Shown here in pieces: positions 16,740 through 26,134 of a stretch of DNA of 64,000 nt (its first letter is position 1; each line of letters starts with the position of its first letter). The DNA comes from Streptomyces sp. DG2A-72 (GTDB lineage: Bacteria; Actinomycetota; Actinomycetes; Streptomycetales; Streptomycetaceae), in contig NZ_JASTLC010000001.1 in assembly GCF_030499575.1 (NCBI RefSeq), positions 2,442,001 through 2,506,000 on the forward strand, in the 5' to 3' direction. Position numbers and translations under genes: made by a program. The notes below the pieces were generated by a model that saw only the letters and a program-made list of their open reading frames with translations, had not been told where the DNA came from and did no database searches.

Positions 16740-18242
16740 TCAGCTCTGACCACCCGCCAGCTTCTCCCGCAGCGCGGCAAGCGCCTCGTCCGAGGCCAGC
16801 GCGCCGGAGTTGTCCGGGCCCTCGGAGGAGTACGAACCGCCACCACCGGACGCGGCCGGAGCCGCACCCGCCGTGTCGCCGCCCTCGGCCGCGGCAGCGG
16901 CGTCGGCCTCGCGGGACTTGATGACCTGCTGCTGGTGCTGCTCGAAGCGCTGCTGCGCCTCGGCGTACTGGCGCTCCCACTCCTCGCGCTGCTTCTCGTA
17001 GCCCTCGAGCCAGTCGTTGGTCTCGGGGTCGAAGCCCTCGGGGTAGATGTAGTTGCCCTGGTCGTCGTACGACGCGGCCATGCCGTACAGCGTCGGGTCG
17101 AACTCGACGGAGGCCGGGTCGGCACCGAAGGACTCGTTGGCCTGCTTCAGCGAGAGGCTGATGCGACGGCGCTCGAGGTCGATGTCGATGACCTTGACGA
17201 AGATCTCGTCGTTGACCTGGACGACCTGCTCCGGGATCTCCACGTGGCGCTCGGCCAGCTCGGAGATGTGGACCAGACCCTCGATGCCCTCGTCCACGCG
17301 GACGAACGCACCGAACGGAACCAGCTTCGTGACCTTGCCGGGCACGACCTGGCCGATCTGGTGGGTGCGGGCGAACTGCTGCCACGGGTCTTCCTGGGTC
17401 GCCTTCAGCGACAGGGAGACACGCTCGCGGTCCATGTCGACGTCGAGGACCTCGACGGTGACTTCCTGGCCGACCTCGACGACCTCGGAGGGGTGGTCGA
17501 TGTGCTTCCAGGACAGCTCGGAGACGTGGACCAGACCGTCGACGCCACCCAGGTCCACGAAGGCACCGAAGTTGACGATCGAGGAGACCACGCCGGAGCG
17601 GACCTGCCCCTTCTGGAGGGTCGTGAGGAACGTCTGGCGGACCTCGGACTGGGTCTGCTCCAGCCAGGCACGGCGGGACAGGACCACGTTGTTGCGGTTC
17701 TTGTCCAGCTCGATGATCTTGGCCTCGAGCTCCTTGCCCACGTAGGGCTGGAGGTCGCGAACGCGGCGCATCTCGACCAGGGAGGCCGGGAGGAAGCCAC
17801 GGAGGCCGATGTCGAGGATGAGACCACCCTTGACGACCTCGATGACGGTACCGGTGACGATCCCGTCCTCTTCCTTGATCTTCTCGATGGTGCCCCAGGC
17901 ACGCTCGTACTGGGCGCGCTTCTTCGAGAGGATCAGGCGGCCTTCCTTGTCCTCCTTCTGAAGAACAAGGGCTTCGATCTCGTCACCGACGGCGACGACC
18001 TCGTTCGGGTCGACGTCGTGCTTGATCGAGAGCTCGCGGCTCGGGATAACGCCTTCGGTCTTGTAACCGATGTCGAGCAGGACCTCGTCCCGGTCGACCT
18101 TCACGATGACGCCGTCGACGATGTCGCCGTCGTTGAAGTACTTGATCGTCTCGTCGATCGCGGCGAGGAAGGCTTCCTCGTTACCGATGTCGTTGACCGC
18201 TACCTGCGGGGTGGTTGCGGTGGTCTCGGTGCTGCTCGTCAT
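16740..18242 (-). CDS. rpsA: 30S ribosomal protein S1
   Basis: This 500-residue protein has four S1 RNA-binding domains in order. They are marked by DGDIVDGVIVKVDRDEVLLD (about residue 38), DGIVTGTVIEVVKGGLILD, GQVRSGVVSSIVNFGAFVDL and GQVVPGKVTKLVPFGAFVRV. An acidic, Ala/Gly-rich tail follows (about 440-500). Four domains plus tail is the normal actinobacterial form, against six in E. coli. It helps mRNA binding on the 30S subunit. The ATG at 18242 starts MTSSTETTAT. A clear housekeeping promoter lies 198 bp upstream and a hairpin terminator lies downstream. Confidence 0.97.
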   Translation of the reverse strand: MTSSTETTATTPQVAVNDIGNEEAFLAAIDETIKYFNDGDIVDGVIVKVDRDEVLLDIGYKTEGVIPSRELSIKHDVDPNEVVAVGDEIEALVLQKEDKEGRLILSKKRAQYERAWGTIEKIKEEDGIVTGTVIEVVKGGLILDIGLRGFLPASLVEMRRVRDLQPYVGKELEAKIIELDKNRNNVVLSRRAWLEQTQSEVRQTFLTTLQKGQVRSGVVSSIVNFGAFVDLGGVDGLVHVSELSWKHIDHPSEVVEVGQEVTVEVLDVDMDRERVSLSLKATQEDPWQQFARTHQIGQVVPGKVTKLVPFGAFVRVDEGIEGLVHISELAERHVEIPEQVVQVNDEIFVKVIDIDLERRRISLSLKQANESFGADPASVEFDPTLYGMAASYDDQGNYIYPEGFDPETNDWLEGYEKQREEWERQYAEAQQRFEQHQQQVIKSREADAAAAAEGGDTAGAAPAASGGGGSYSSEGPDNSGALASDEALAALREKLAGGQS

Positions 18243-18610
18243 GTGGGAAAGGGCTCCGGTACGGACATTGAAGTCGTAGGTACTGCTTGCGCCGGGAGCC
18301 CGTTTCGCTCTGCAGAAGCCGGACAGCCTAGGAAGCGCCACCGAAAACACTGGTGGCGCCTCGACAACCGAGGGGACATACAACAGATGCGAGCGCAGCC
18401 TGCTACGTCTGAGGAGCGCAGGCCCGCAGCGCAACTTGTAGCATACGGGGGCAGCCGGACAGGGTCAATGCGCGAAGGCGCACACCCGGGGCGGATCGCC
18501 GCAATCCCGGCACAATACGTGTCCCTTGAGGCCACGCATGGCCCAAGGCACCCCTCGCGTGACACCACCGCGACGGGGTTGGACGGAAGAGTACGACGAG
18601 GGAGCCGATC
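18243..18610. other. Divergent intergenic region rpsA / methyltransferase
   Basis: No gene is visible in these 368 bp. The region holds the rpsA leader of about 190 nt, the rpsA promoter at 18440-18468, and the upstream region of the methyltransferase with a GAGGGAG ribosome site at 18598-18604. Confidence 0.7.
18440..18468 (-). promoter_or_regulatory. rpsA housekeeping promoter
   Basis: On the minus strand TTGACC (18468-18463) and TATGCT (18445-18440) are separated by exactly 17 bases, a near-consensus HrdB-type promoter. Transcription would begin near 18433, leaving a leader of about 190 nt before the rpsA start. Confidence 0.8.
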
Positions 18611-19420
18611 ATCCAAGAGCCCGAAGCGTTCGAGCCGGAAGCCACCCGACGTGACGCCGGTGTCACGGAGAGCGCCCGGGCAAACCGGGGCTGGTGGGAC
18701 CGCAACGCGGACGAATATCAGACCGAGCACGGCACGTTTCTCGGGGACGACCGATTCGTGTGGTGCCCCGAGGGCCTCGACGAGGTGGAGGCGGAGCTGC
18801 TCGGCCCGCCGGAGGAGCTGAAGGGCAAGGACGTCCTGGAGATCGGCGCCGGTGCGGCCCAGTGCGCGCGCTGGCTGGCCGCCCAGGGTGCCCGCCCGGT
18901 GGCCCTGGACCTCTCCCACCGCCAGCTCCAGCACGCGCTGCGCATCGGCACCGCGTTCCCGCTGGTGCAGGCGGACGCGGGCGCCCTGCCCTTCGCCGAC
19001 GCCTCCTTCGACCTGGCGTGCTCGGCGTACGGGGCGCTGCCCTTCGTCGCCGACCCGGTCCTGGTCCTGCGGGAGGTCCGCCGGGTACTGCGCCCCGGCG
19101 GCCGTTTCGTCTTCTCCGTCACGCACCCGATCCGCTGGGCGTTCCCGGACGAGCCCGGCCCCGAGGGGCTGACCGTCTCGGCCTCCTACTTCGACCGCAC
19201 TCCCTACGTCGAGCAGGACGACGACGGCCGCGCGGTCTACGTCGAACACCACCGGACCCTCGGCGACCGCGTCCGGGACGTCGTCGCGGCGGGCTTGCGG
19301 CTGGTGGATCTGGTCGAGCCGGAGTGGCCGGACTGGAACACCTCGGAGTGGGGCGGCTGGTCGCCGTTGCGGGGGAACCTGATCCCGGGGACGGCGATCT
19401 TCGTGTGCGTACGAGACTGA
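18611..19420 (+). CDS. Class I SAM-dependent methyltransferase
   Basis: This protein of about 269 residues has motif I as VLEIGAGAAQCARWLAAQGA, then PVALDLSHRQLQHA and DASFDLACSAYGALPF. It is of the ubiquinone/menaquinone or small-molecule methyltransferase type and the substrate is unknown. The family-like N-terminus (GWWDRNADEYQTEHGTFLG) extends well upstream of the first in-frame GTG at 18758. In that part no ATG, GTG or TTG is in frame after the GAGGGAG at 18598-18604. The only candidates with good spacing are tandem ATC codons at 18608 and 18611. I place the start at 18611 tentatively. It lies four bases before hrpB. Confidence 0.8.
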   Translation: MQEPEAFEPEATRRDAGVTESARANRGWWDRNADEYQTEHGTFLGDDRFVWCPEGLDEVEAELLGPPEELKGKDVLEIGAGAAQCARWLAAQGARPVALDLSHRQLQHALRIGTAFPLVQADAGALPFADASFDLACSAYGALPFVADPVLVLREVRRVLRPGGRFVFSVTHPIRWAFPDEPGPEGLTVSASYFDRTPYVEQDDDGRAVYVEHHRTLGDRVRDVVAAGLRLVDLVEPEWPDWNTSEWGGWSPLRGNLIPGTAIFVCVRD

Positions 19421-19424
19421 GCGC

Positions 19425-21911
19425 GTGATCCGTTACGACGCCCTGGACGCCCTGCCCGTACGCGGCGCCCTGCCCGCACTGGACGGCGCCCTGGACGCGC
19501 ACGGCACCGCGGTCCTCGTGGCACCGCCCGGCACGGGCAAGACGACCCTCGTGCCACTCGCGCTGTCCGGACTGCTCGGGGAGGGTCCCGTGCGCCGTGT
19601 GATCGTCGCCGAGCCGCGGCGGATCGCGGCGCGGGCGGCGGCCCGGCGGATGGCGTGGCTGCTGGGCGAGAAGGTCGGGGAGAGCGTCGGCTACACCGTG
19701 CGCGGGGAGCGGGTCGTGGGGCGGCACGCGCGCGTGGAGGTCGTCACGACCGGCGTGCTGTTGCAGCGGCTGCAGCGCGACCAGGAGCTGGCGGCCGTGG
19801 ACGTGGTGGTGCTCGACGAGTGCCATGAGCGGCATCTGGACGCGGACACGGTGGCGGCGTTCCTGTGGGACGTAAGGGAGACCCTGCGGCCGGAGCTGCG
19901 GCTGGTGGCCGCGTCCGCGACGACCGACGCGGAGGGGTGGGCGCGGCTGCTGGGCGGGGCGCCGGTGGTCGAGGCCGAGGGGGTCTCGTATCCGGTGGAG
20001 GTGGTCTGGGCGCCGCCGGTGCGTCCGGTACGGCCGCCGCACGGTATGCGGGTCGACCCGGCGCTGCTCGCGCATGTGGCGTCGGTGGTGCGGCGGGCGC
20101 TGGCCGAGCGGTCCGGGGACGTGCTGTGTTTCCTGCCGGGGGTCGGGGAGATCGCGCGGGTGGCCGGGCAGCTGGGCGGCCTGGGCGATGTCGAGGTGCT
20201 TCAGGTGCACGGGCGGGCGCCGGCGGCGGTGCAGGATGCGGTGCTGTCCTCCGGTGTGCGGCGCCGGGTGGTGCTGACGACGTCCGTGGCCGAGTCCTCT
20301 CTGACGGTTCCCGGCGTGCGGGTGGTCGTCGACTCGGGGCTGGCGCGCGAGCCGCGGGTCGATCACGCGCGCGGGCTGAGCGCGCTGACGACGGTTCGGG
20401 CCTCGCAGGCGGCCGGCCGGCAGCGGGCGGGGCGTGCCGGGCGTGAGGCGCCGGGGGCGGTGTACCGGTGCTGGGCGGAGGCCGAGGACGCTCGTCTGCC
20501 GCGTTTCCCGTCACCGGAGATCAAGGTGGCCGACCTGACGGCGTTCGCCCTGCAGGCGGCGTGCTGGGGCGATCCTGAGGCCTCCGGACTGGCGCTGCTG
20601 GATCCTCCGCCGGGTGGGGCGATGGCGGCGGCGCGGACCGTGCTGTCGGCGGTCGGGGCGGTGGACTCCCACGGGCGGGCCACGGAGCGTGGCAGGCGGA
20701 TGGCGCGGCTGGGGTTGCATCCGCGGCTGGGGCGGGCCCTGCTGGACGCCCCTGGCGGGAGCGCAGAGGTCGTGGCGCTGCTCTCCGAAGAGGTGCCACG
20801 GGATTACGGGGACGATCTGGTGGCTGCGCTGCGCACGGCCCGGCGTGGCGGTGACGCCTACGCGGGGCGGTGGCGGGCGGAGGTGCGGCGACTGCGGGCC
20901 GCTTCGGAGGGCGTTTCCCATCCGTCCGCCGGTGACTGCGACGACCGTCTTGTCGGGCTGGTCACCGCCCTCGCGTTCCCCGAGCGCCTCGCCAAGGCCG
21001 ACGGGGCCTCCTATCTCATGGCGTCCGGGACGCGTGCCGAGCTCGGGGAGGGGAGTGCGCTGCGGGGTGCGGCCTGGATCGCCGTTGCCGCGGCGGATCG
21101 GCCCGTGGGCAAAGGGCACGCGCGCGTGCAGCTTGCCGCCGTGGTGGACGAGGACAGGGCACGGTCGGCCGCCGCCTCGCTGTATTCCGAGAGCCAGGAG
21201 GTCCACTGGGCCGACGGGGACGTCGTCGCCCGGAGCGTCGAGCGGCTCGGGGCGATCGAGCTGGCGGTACGCCCGCTCAAGAGCCCCGACCCCGTCCTCG
21301 TACGCGATGCCCTTCTCGAAGGGCTGCGGCAGGAAGGGTTCGGCCTGCTGCGCTGGTCCCCCGACGCCGACGTACTGCGGCAGCGGCTCGCCTTTCTGCA
21401 GCTGCACCTCGGTGAGCCGTGGCCCGATGTCTGCGACGACGCGCTGCACGCGCGCGTGGAGGAGTGGTTGGAGCCGGAGCTGGGCCGTGCGCGGCGCCGT
21501 GCGGATCTCGCTCGTATCGACGCCGGAGCTGCGCTCACCCGGCTACTGCCCTGGGCCTGCGGTGACGCCGCACGGCTCGACGAGCTCGCGCCCGAGCGGA
21601 TCACCGTACCCAGTGGGTCCAGAATCCGGATCGACTACGCCAATCCCGAACAGCCAGTGCTCGCGGTGAAGTTGCAGGAGATGTTCGGGCTCCAGGAGTC
21701 GCCGAGCCTCGCCGGCGTGCCGGTCCTCGTGCATCTGCTCTCCCCCGCCGGCCGGCCCGCCGCCGTCACCGCCGACCTCGCGTCCTTCTGGAGGGACGGC
21801 TACAAGGGCGTACGGGCGGAGCTGCGCGGCCGGTATCCGAGGCATCCGTGGCCCGAGGACCCCGCCACCGCCGAGCCGACCCGGCACACCAACGCCCGGC
21901 TCAGGCGCTGA
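19425..21911 (+). CDS. hrpB: ATP-dependent RNA helicase HrpB
   Basis: This 828-residue DEAH-family helicase starts at GTG 19425. Walker A is APPGTGKTT (about residues 33-41), motif Ia is AEPRRIAARAAARRMA, and motif II is LDECHERH. Motif III is ASATTDAE and motif VI is QAAGRQRAGRAGREAPG. The C-terminal HrpB-specific region is complete (PSGSRIRIDYANPEQPVLAV, FWRDGYKGVRAELRGRYPRH). HrpB unwinds RNA, and its biological role is poorly defined in bacteria. It directly follows the methyltransferase gene, and its end overlaps the convergent DUF3068 gene by 11 bp. Confidence 0.95.
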   Translation: MIRYDALDALPVRGALPALDGALDAHGTAVLVAPPGTGKTTLVPLALSGLLGEGPVRRVIVAEPRRIAARAAARRMAWLLGEKVGESVGYTVRGERVVGRHARVEVVTTGVLLQRLQRDQELAAVDVVVLDECHERHLDADTVAAFLWDVRETLRPELRLVAASATTDAEGWARLLGGAPVVEAEGVSYPVEVVWAPPVRPVRPPHGMRVDPALLAHVASVVRRALAERSGDVLCFLPGVGEIARVAGQLGGLGDVEVLQVHGRAPAAVQDAVLSSGVRRRVVLTTSVAESSLTVPGVRVVVDSGLAREPRVDHARGLSALTTVRASQAAGRQRAGRAGREAPGAVYRCWAEAEDARLPRFPSPEIKVADLTAFALQAACWGDPEASGLALLDPPPGGAMAAARTVLSAVGAVDSHGRATERGRRMARLGLHPRLGRALLDAPGGSAEVVALLSEEVPRDYGDDLVAALRTARRGGDAYAGRWRAEVRRLRAASEGVSHPSAGDCDDRLVGLVTALAFPERLAKADGASYLMASGTRAELGEGSALRGAAWIAVAAADRPVGKGHARVQLAAVVDEDRARSAAASLYSESQEVHWADGDVVARSVERLGAIELAVRPLKSPDPVLVRDALLEGLRQEGFGLLRWSPDADVLRQRLAFLQLHLGEPWPDVCDDALHARVEEWLEPELGRARRRADLARIDAGAALTRLLPWACGDAARLDELAPERITVPSGSRIRIDYANPEQPVLAVKLQEMFGLQESPSLAGVPVLVHLLSPAGRPAAVTADLASFWRDGYKGVRAELRGRYPRHPWPEDPATAEPTRHTNARLRR

Positions 21912-22893
21912 CCGGCTCCGGTGCCGCCTTCTCCACGCCCGCGGGGGCGGCGGGGCGGCGGCTGCGGGCCTCCAGGTAGAGGGAGAGGGACAGCAGCAGG
22001 GCGCCCAGGAAGAGGAAGCCCCACGGCAGGTACGACGTCATCAGCAGGACCAGGGTGCGGTTGGAGTTGACCAGGTCGACGGTGGACTTGATGTAGTCCT
22101 CGCGCATCTTCACGTGCCCGGCGAACGCCGTCACCTTGTCGCGGTCGCCGAGCAGGGAGCCGCCGCGGAGCTCCTCCTTGTGGATCTCCTCGCCGTAGAC
22201 GGGAGCGCCGGTGAGGGGTTCGACCCAGAACTTGCGGACGGTGGTGTACCAGCGGGTGGTGCCGGTCTTGGCGACCGATTCCGGTGTGATGCCCTGGACG
22301 GGCATGGTCTTGGGCATCGGCACCTTCGTCCACGGGATGGTCTGCTCGAAGTAGTAGACCTCGACGCCGCGGAAGTCCTGTGTGCCCTTGTAGTGGATCG
22401 GCGCCGTCACGCGCGCCTGCGCGTCGAAGTACTCGTAGTCCCGTTTCTCCGTCATGAACGGCCATTTGAACTCGATGCCGTCCCGGCGCACCGGTTCGCC
22501 GTCGACCATCTCGCCCGTGGCGTGGACGGGTTCCTGGGTGTGGGCGTCGAAGATGTAGCGCTCGGGGATCTTGGAGACCATCTTGCCGTCGGGGCCGACG
22601 ACGTACGACAGCCCGTCCCAGACGACGACGTCCTTGCCCGCGGTCTTCTCGATCTTCTCGGACTCCTCCACGTTGCCCTTGAGGGTCTGCACGATGGTGA
22701 CCTTGGGGACCTTGCGCGCCTGCATGGTGCCGTAGTCGAGGAGGGTCGCGTCCTTCGCCTCGAGGACCATGTCCTGGTACTGGCCCGCCGGGATCTTGGC
22801 CAGGCGCGGGAAGGCGTACCAGCGCAGCAGTGGGGACAGCGCCGCGAAGAACACGGCGAGGGCGAGCAGGATCAGGCTGGCCTTGCGGCGCAT
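21901..22893 (-). CDS. DUF3068 (PorA family-like) membrane protein
   Basis: This 330-residue protein has an N-terminal membrane helix (ASLILLALAVFFAALSPLL), a long extracytoplasmic domain and a C-terminal helix (SYLPWGFLFLGALLLSLSLYL) before a short basic tail. Features such as DYGTMQARKVPKVTIVQTLK and WPFMTEKRDYEYFD fit DUF3068, named for relation to corynebacterial PorA-associated proteins. Function is unknown; it is probably an envelope protein. Its stop lies within the end of hrpB on the other strand. The SPW_0924 gene is 21 bp upstream and probably in the same transcript. Confidence 0.9.
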   Translation of the reverse strand: MRRKASLILLALAVFFAALSPLLRWYAFPRLAKIPAGQYQDMVLEAKDATLLDYGTMQARKVPKVTIVQTLKGNVEESEKIEKTAGKDVVVWDGLSYVVGPDGKMVSKIPERYIFDAHTQEPVHATGEMVDGEPVRRDGIEFKWPFMTEKRDYEYFDAQARVTAPIHYKGTQDFRGVEVYYFEQTIPWTKVPMPKTMPVQGITPESVAKTGTTRWYTTVRKFWVEPLTGAPVYGEEIHKEELRGGSLLGDRDKVTAFAGHVKMREDYIKSTVDLVNSNRTLVLLMTSYLPWGFLFLGALLLSLSLYLEARSRRPAAPAGVEKAAPEPVSA

Positions 22894-22914
22894 CTCGGCC
22901 TCCCTCCCGGGTGG

Positions 22915-23049
22915 TCAGGGGTGTGCGGGCACCGTTGTCAGGAGCGGCTTCGGGGAGGTCTCGCCGGTGGGTGAACCCAGCGCCGTGATGGTGAGCACGA
23001 GGGCGAACGCGACGGCGAGACCGGTCGCGGCGGCGATCAGGGCGCGCAT
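22915..23049 (-). CDS. SPW_0924 family small protein
   Basis: This 44-residue protein has one hydrophobic helix (LIAAATGLAVAFALVLTITA) followed by a short exposed tail rich in Pro and Thr. The pattern matches the tiny Streptomyces SPW_0924 family of unknown function. The ATG at 23049 has GGGAGG just upstream. It is likely co-transcribed with the DUF3068 gene. Confidence 0.75.
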   Translation of the reverse strand: MRALIAAATGLAVAFALVLTITALGSPTGETSPKPLLTTVPAHP

Positions 23050-23138
23050 AGGGACGCCTCCCGACGGGCGGAACTGATACATCGTCAGGTCCGGCACCGT
23101 AGCAACGGGCGGGTGAGATGAGAACACGTTGCACACAC

Positions 23139-23176
23139 AACGACGGCGCCCCCTCGGTGAAGGGGCGCCGTCGTCG
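23139..23176 (-). terminator. Strong hairpin terminator after lytic transglycosylase gene
   Basis: ACGACGGCGCCCC at 23140-23152 pairs perfectly with GGGGCGCCGTCGT at 23162-23174 around a nine-base loop. It is placed 40 bp downstream of the transglycosylase stop. Confidence 0.85.
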
Positions 23177-23215
23177 TAGAAAGCTGTGTGAAGTTGTGAG
23201 AGGGAGTACGAGGGG

Positions 23216-24976
23216 CTACGCGCTGGGGCTCGCCGACGGGCTCGGCGAGGACGGGCTCGCCGACGGGCTCGCCGACGGGCTCGGCGAGGAGGTCGCCGCG
23301 GCCTTCTCCACGGTCAGCATGACCGTGAGCGTCGCCCCGCCCGCGGTGTCGATGCGGAGCAGGAACGTGCCGGTGGTGTCGTCCGCGTACAGCTTGGGCA
23401 GCTTCAGCAGCCCCTTCTCGTCGGTCTCGAGACCGGTCAGGGTGCGTACGGTCTTGCCGTTCGCGTCCTTGAAGTAGGGGCCCTTGTCGTTCTCGGACGG
23501 ATCCAGCACCGACTTGATCAGTGTGGCGGTGGCGGCGACCTTGTCCGCGACCTCGCCCCGGTATGTCGCCTTCACCTCGACCTGCTCGGTGAACTCGCCG
23601 CCCGCGGGGCAGGTCAGCGCGGTGCCGCTGGTGCGGGTGAGGGCGCTGGCGACACGTTCGGTGACGGTGGCCGTGTAGTTGACGGCGCTGACGGTGCGGC
23701 CGACGACGGTGGCGCGGACGGTGAAGTCGCCCGTCTTCTCGCCGGCCTTCATGGCGGGTGCGACAGCGACACCGGAGGCGTTGGTGACGACCGTGGCCAC
23801 GCTCTCGCCACCGGTGAAGGTGGCATCGGAGTCGCCGGTGATCGTGAAGCGGATCCTGACCTTGCCGACGGCCTCGCCGTCCTCGGTCTCGGCACGGGTG
23901 CTGATCTTCTGGGTGAACGCGTCGCCGGCCATCGCGGTGAGGTCTGCGGTGCCCGCGTCTTCCAGGTGGTCCACCGTGTCGGTGGGGGTCGGGTCCGGGG
24001 TGTTCGGGTTGCTCGGGGAGTCCGACGGCGGCTCGGGGGTCGGGCTCTGGGAGCCGCCGCCATTGTTCGCGGGGGGCGTAGGGCTCGGCTTGGGCGTGCC
24101 CGGCGTCTTGGGCGAGGGGTTGGCGCTCGCCCCGCCGTTGTCGGTGGCGCTGCGGTCCCTCGGCAGCGTGCCCGTGCCGTCCGGGACCTCGTGCGTGCCC
24201 TTGCGGTAGTACTCCAGCCACGACAGGACCAGGTTCAGATAGTCCTGCGAGTTGTTGTAGCTGAGGATCGCGCTGCTCAGGTCGGACTCGGTGGACAGGT
24301 CCCAGCCGTAGCGGCACAGGTAGTGGCCGGCGGCGAGCGCGGCGTCGTAGATGTTGTTCGGGTCCTTCTCGCCGTCGCCGTTGCCGTCGCGACCCGCCCA
24401 CGACCAGGTGGACGGGATGAACTGCATGGGTCCGACGGCACGGTCGTACGAGCTGTCACCGTCGAACACGCCGCCGTCGGTGTCGCTGATGTTCGCGAAG
24501 CCGTTGCCGTTGAGCTGCGGGCCGAGGATCGGGGTGAGGGTGTTGCCGGCGGAGTCGACGCGGCCGCCCTGGGCCTGGCCCGACTCGACCTTGCCGATGG
24601 CGGCGAGGAGTTCCCAGGGCAGGTTGCAGCCGGGCTTGGACGCCTGGAGCGACGCCGCGGCCTGCTTGTAGGCGTCGAGGACGGTGGCGGGTATACCCGC
24701 CTCCGCCGGGCCTCGGGAGACAGGGGTGCCGATGGTCGGCGTGGGGCTGGGGGTGTTGAGCGGCGGCAGGTCCGTGTAGTACGGCGAGTTGCCGGTCGCG
24801 CTCTGCGCAGGCGGGTCCGCGTCGGGGGTGGACTGGGCGTCGCCGGCGGTCCGCCTGCCGGAGTCGTCGACCGTGACGCCCGGCGCCTGGGACGCGGACA
24901 GCGCTGCGACCGCCAACGCGGCCGCGGCCGTCGTTGCCGCACCTGCGCGCAGCCTCCTGCCGAATTGCGCCGCCAT
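23216..24976 (-). CDS. Secreted lytic transglycosylase domain protein
   Basis: This 586-residue protein has a signal peptide (RRLRAGAATTAAAALAVAAL, cleavage near ASQA). A Pro/Thr-rich stretch leads to a lytic transglycosylase fold of MltB type with the catalytic Glu in AAIGKVESGQAQGG, then RAVGPMQFIPSTWSWAG and AGHYLCRYGWDLST. A linker of Pro/Ser/Thr repeats precedes an Ig-like beta domain (about residues 350-550), and a Ser-Pro-Ala repeat tail ends the protein. It probably cleaves peptidoglycan outside the membrane. The ATG at 24976 has GGGAGGGG before it. No cell-wall anchor is visible. Confidence 0.9.
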   Translation of the reverse strand: MAAQFGRRLRAGAATTAAAALAVAALSASQAPGVTVDDSGRRTAGDAQSTPDADPPAQSATGNSPYYTDLPPLNTPSPTPTIGTPVSRGPAEAGIPATVLDAYKQAAASLQASKPGCNLPWELLAAIGKVESGQAQGGRVDSAGNTLTPILGPQLNGNGFANISDTDGGVFDGDSSYDRAVGPMQFIPSTWSWAGRDGNGDGEKDPNNIYDAALAAGHYLCRYGWDLSTESDLSSAILSYNNSQDYLNLVLSWLEYYRKGTHEVPDGTGTLPRDRSATDNGGASANPSPKTPGTPKPSPTPPANNGGGSQSPTPEPPSDSPSNPNTPDPTPTDTVDHLEDAGTADLTAMAGDAFTQKISTRAETEDGEAVGKVRIRFTITGDSDATFTGGESVATVVTNASGVAVAPAMKAGEKTGDFTVRATVVGRTVSAVNYTATVTERVASALTRTSGTALTCPAGGEFTEQVEVKATYRGEVADKVAATATLIKSVLDPSENDKGPYFKDANGKTVRTLTGLETDEKGLLKLPKLYADDTTGTFLLRIDTAGGATLTVMLTVEKAAATSSPSPSASPSASPSSPSPSASPSA

Positions 24977-25288
24977 AAAGTGAACCCCTCCCGTGGGCGC
25001 CCTGCGCCCTTTTCCGACTGCTGTGCTCGCCCTGAGGGACGATCGGCCCGCCGCCGCGGTTGCCCTCACGGGGCCCCGCCGGTGTTCTGTTGATGGGGTC
25101 GGTCACGCCCCTGGGTATGCCGACTCAGGTGACCCTACGACAACTTACTTTCCACGGGCACCCGTTCGAGCCGGGTCTTAACCGGTTGGCCATATGTCGT
25201 TGGGCCACTACGGCCGCGCCGGTCATCCCGCATACTGGACGTCGATGATCAACGGGACCGGCAGGTCCGCCAACGTCCGCCGCGGGGG
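24977..25288. other. Divergent intergenic region, 312 bp
   Basis: No gene is apparent between the transglycosylase and the DUF4184 gene. I looked for a c-di-AMP (ydaO) riboswitch, which precedes some Streptomyces wall hydrolases, and did not recognise its conserved segments. A short inverted repeat (ACCCG-TTCGAGC-CGGGT) lies near 25160-25176. Confidence 0.5.
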
Positions 25289-26134
25289 ATGCAGTTGCCG
25301 TTCACGCTGAGCCATGCGGCGGCCGTGCTGCCCGCCGTACGCACCGACGGAACCGGCCGCGGCCCGCTTGTGCCGGCCGTGCTCGTGGCCGGTTCCTTCG
25401 CGCCCGACATGACCTATTACGTCGCGAGTGTCCTGTCCGAGGCGATGGAATTCGGCGATGTCACCCACTCGTTCGGCGGCGTCTTCACCGTCGATGTGGT
25501 CGTCGCCTGGACCCTCGTGGGGCTGTGGCTGCTGATGCGTGAGCCTCTGGTGGCGCTGCTGCCGCGGAAACGGCAGGGCAGGGTGGCCTTCCTGGTGCGC
25601 TGCGGGGCGCCACGCGCGCGTGTCCGGCCGTCCCTGGTGCTGTGGTGGTACGTCTCCGCCGCGCTCGGTGCGCTGACCCATGTCGTGTGGGACGCGTTCA
25701 CGCATCTCGACCGGTGGGGGATGCGGCTGTTTCCCGTCCTGGGCGAGGACGTGGCCGGCTCGCCGTTGTACTGGTACCTGCAGTACGGCGGCTCGGCGGT
25801 CGCCGCGGCCGTGATCGCCGTGTTCGTGGCGTACGCGCTGCGGCGGACTCCGTCGGCCGAGCCGGTCGGGGTGCCTGCTCTGTCGGTGCGGGACCGGTGG
25901 GTGGCGGGTGCGGTGATCGGCGGGTGTGCGGTGGTGGCTGCGGTGGAGCGGGCTGTGGGCTGGTGGGCTTACTGGGGGTCCGTGGCGAAGCCGTGGGAAC
26001 TGATTCCGACCCTGTGCTTCGGGGCCGGCGCCGGGCTGGTCCTGGGGCTGCTGCTGTACGCCGTCGGCGTCAGGGTGTGGCGCGGGTCCCCGGCGGTTGC
26101 GGAGCGGAGCCGGAGCCGTCCGGCCGCCCGCTGA
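25289..26134 (+). CDS. DUF4184 family membrane protein
   Basis: This 281-residue protein begins MQLPFTLSHAAAVLPAVR, the hallmark of DUF4184. It contains several hydrophobic helices and the conserved polar segments FAPDMTYYV and SAALGALTHVVWDAFTH. Metal-dependent hydrolase-like membrane proteins of the YdjM type share the SHAAAVLP...D...H pattern, but no activity is proven here. The ATG at 25289 follows CGGGGG. Its 3' end overlaps the convergent small gene by about 65 bp. Confidence 0.85.
   Translation: MQLPFTLSHAAAVLPAVRTDGTGRGPLVPAVLVAGSFAPDMTYYVASVLSEAMEFGDVTHSFGGVFTVDVVVAWTLVGLWLLMREPLVALLPRKRQGRVAFLVRCGAPRARVRPSLVLWWYVSAALGALTHVVWDAFTHLDRWGMRLFPVLGEDVAGSPLYWYLQYGGSAVAAAVIAVFVAYALRRTPSAEPVGVPALSVRDRWVAGAVIGGCAVVAAVERAVGWWAYWGSVAKPWELIPTLCFGAGAGLVLGLLLYAVGVRVWRGSPAVAERSRSRPAAR

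Noticed and set aside
24977..25288. c-di-AMP (ydaO) riboswitch before the lytic transglycosylase
   Set aside because: The conserved ydaO segments were not recognised. A covariance search would settle it.
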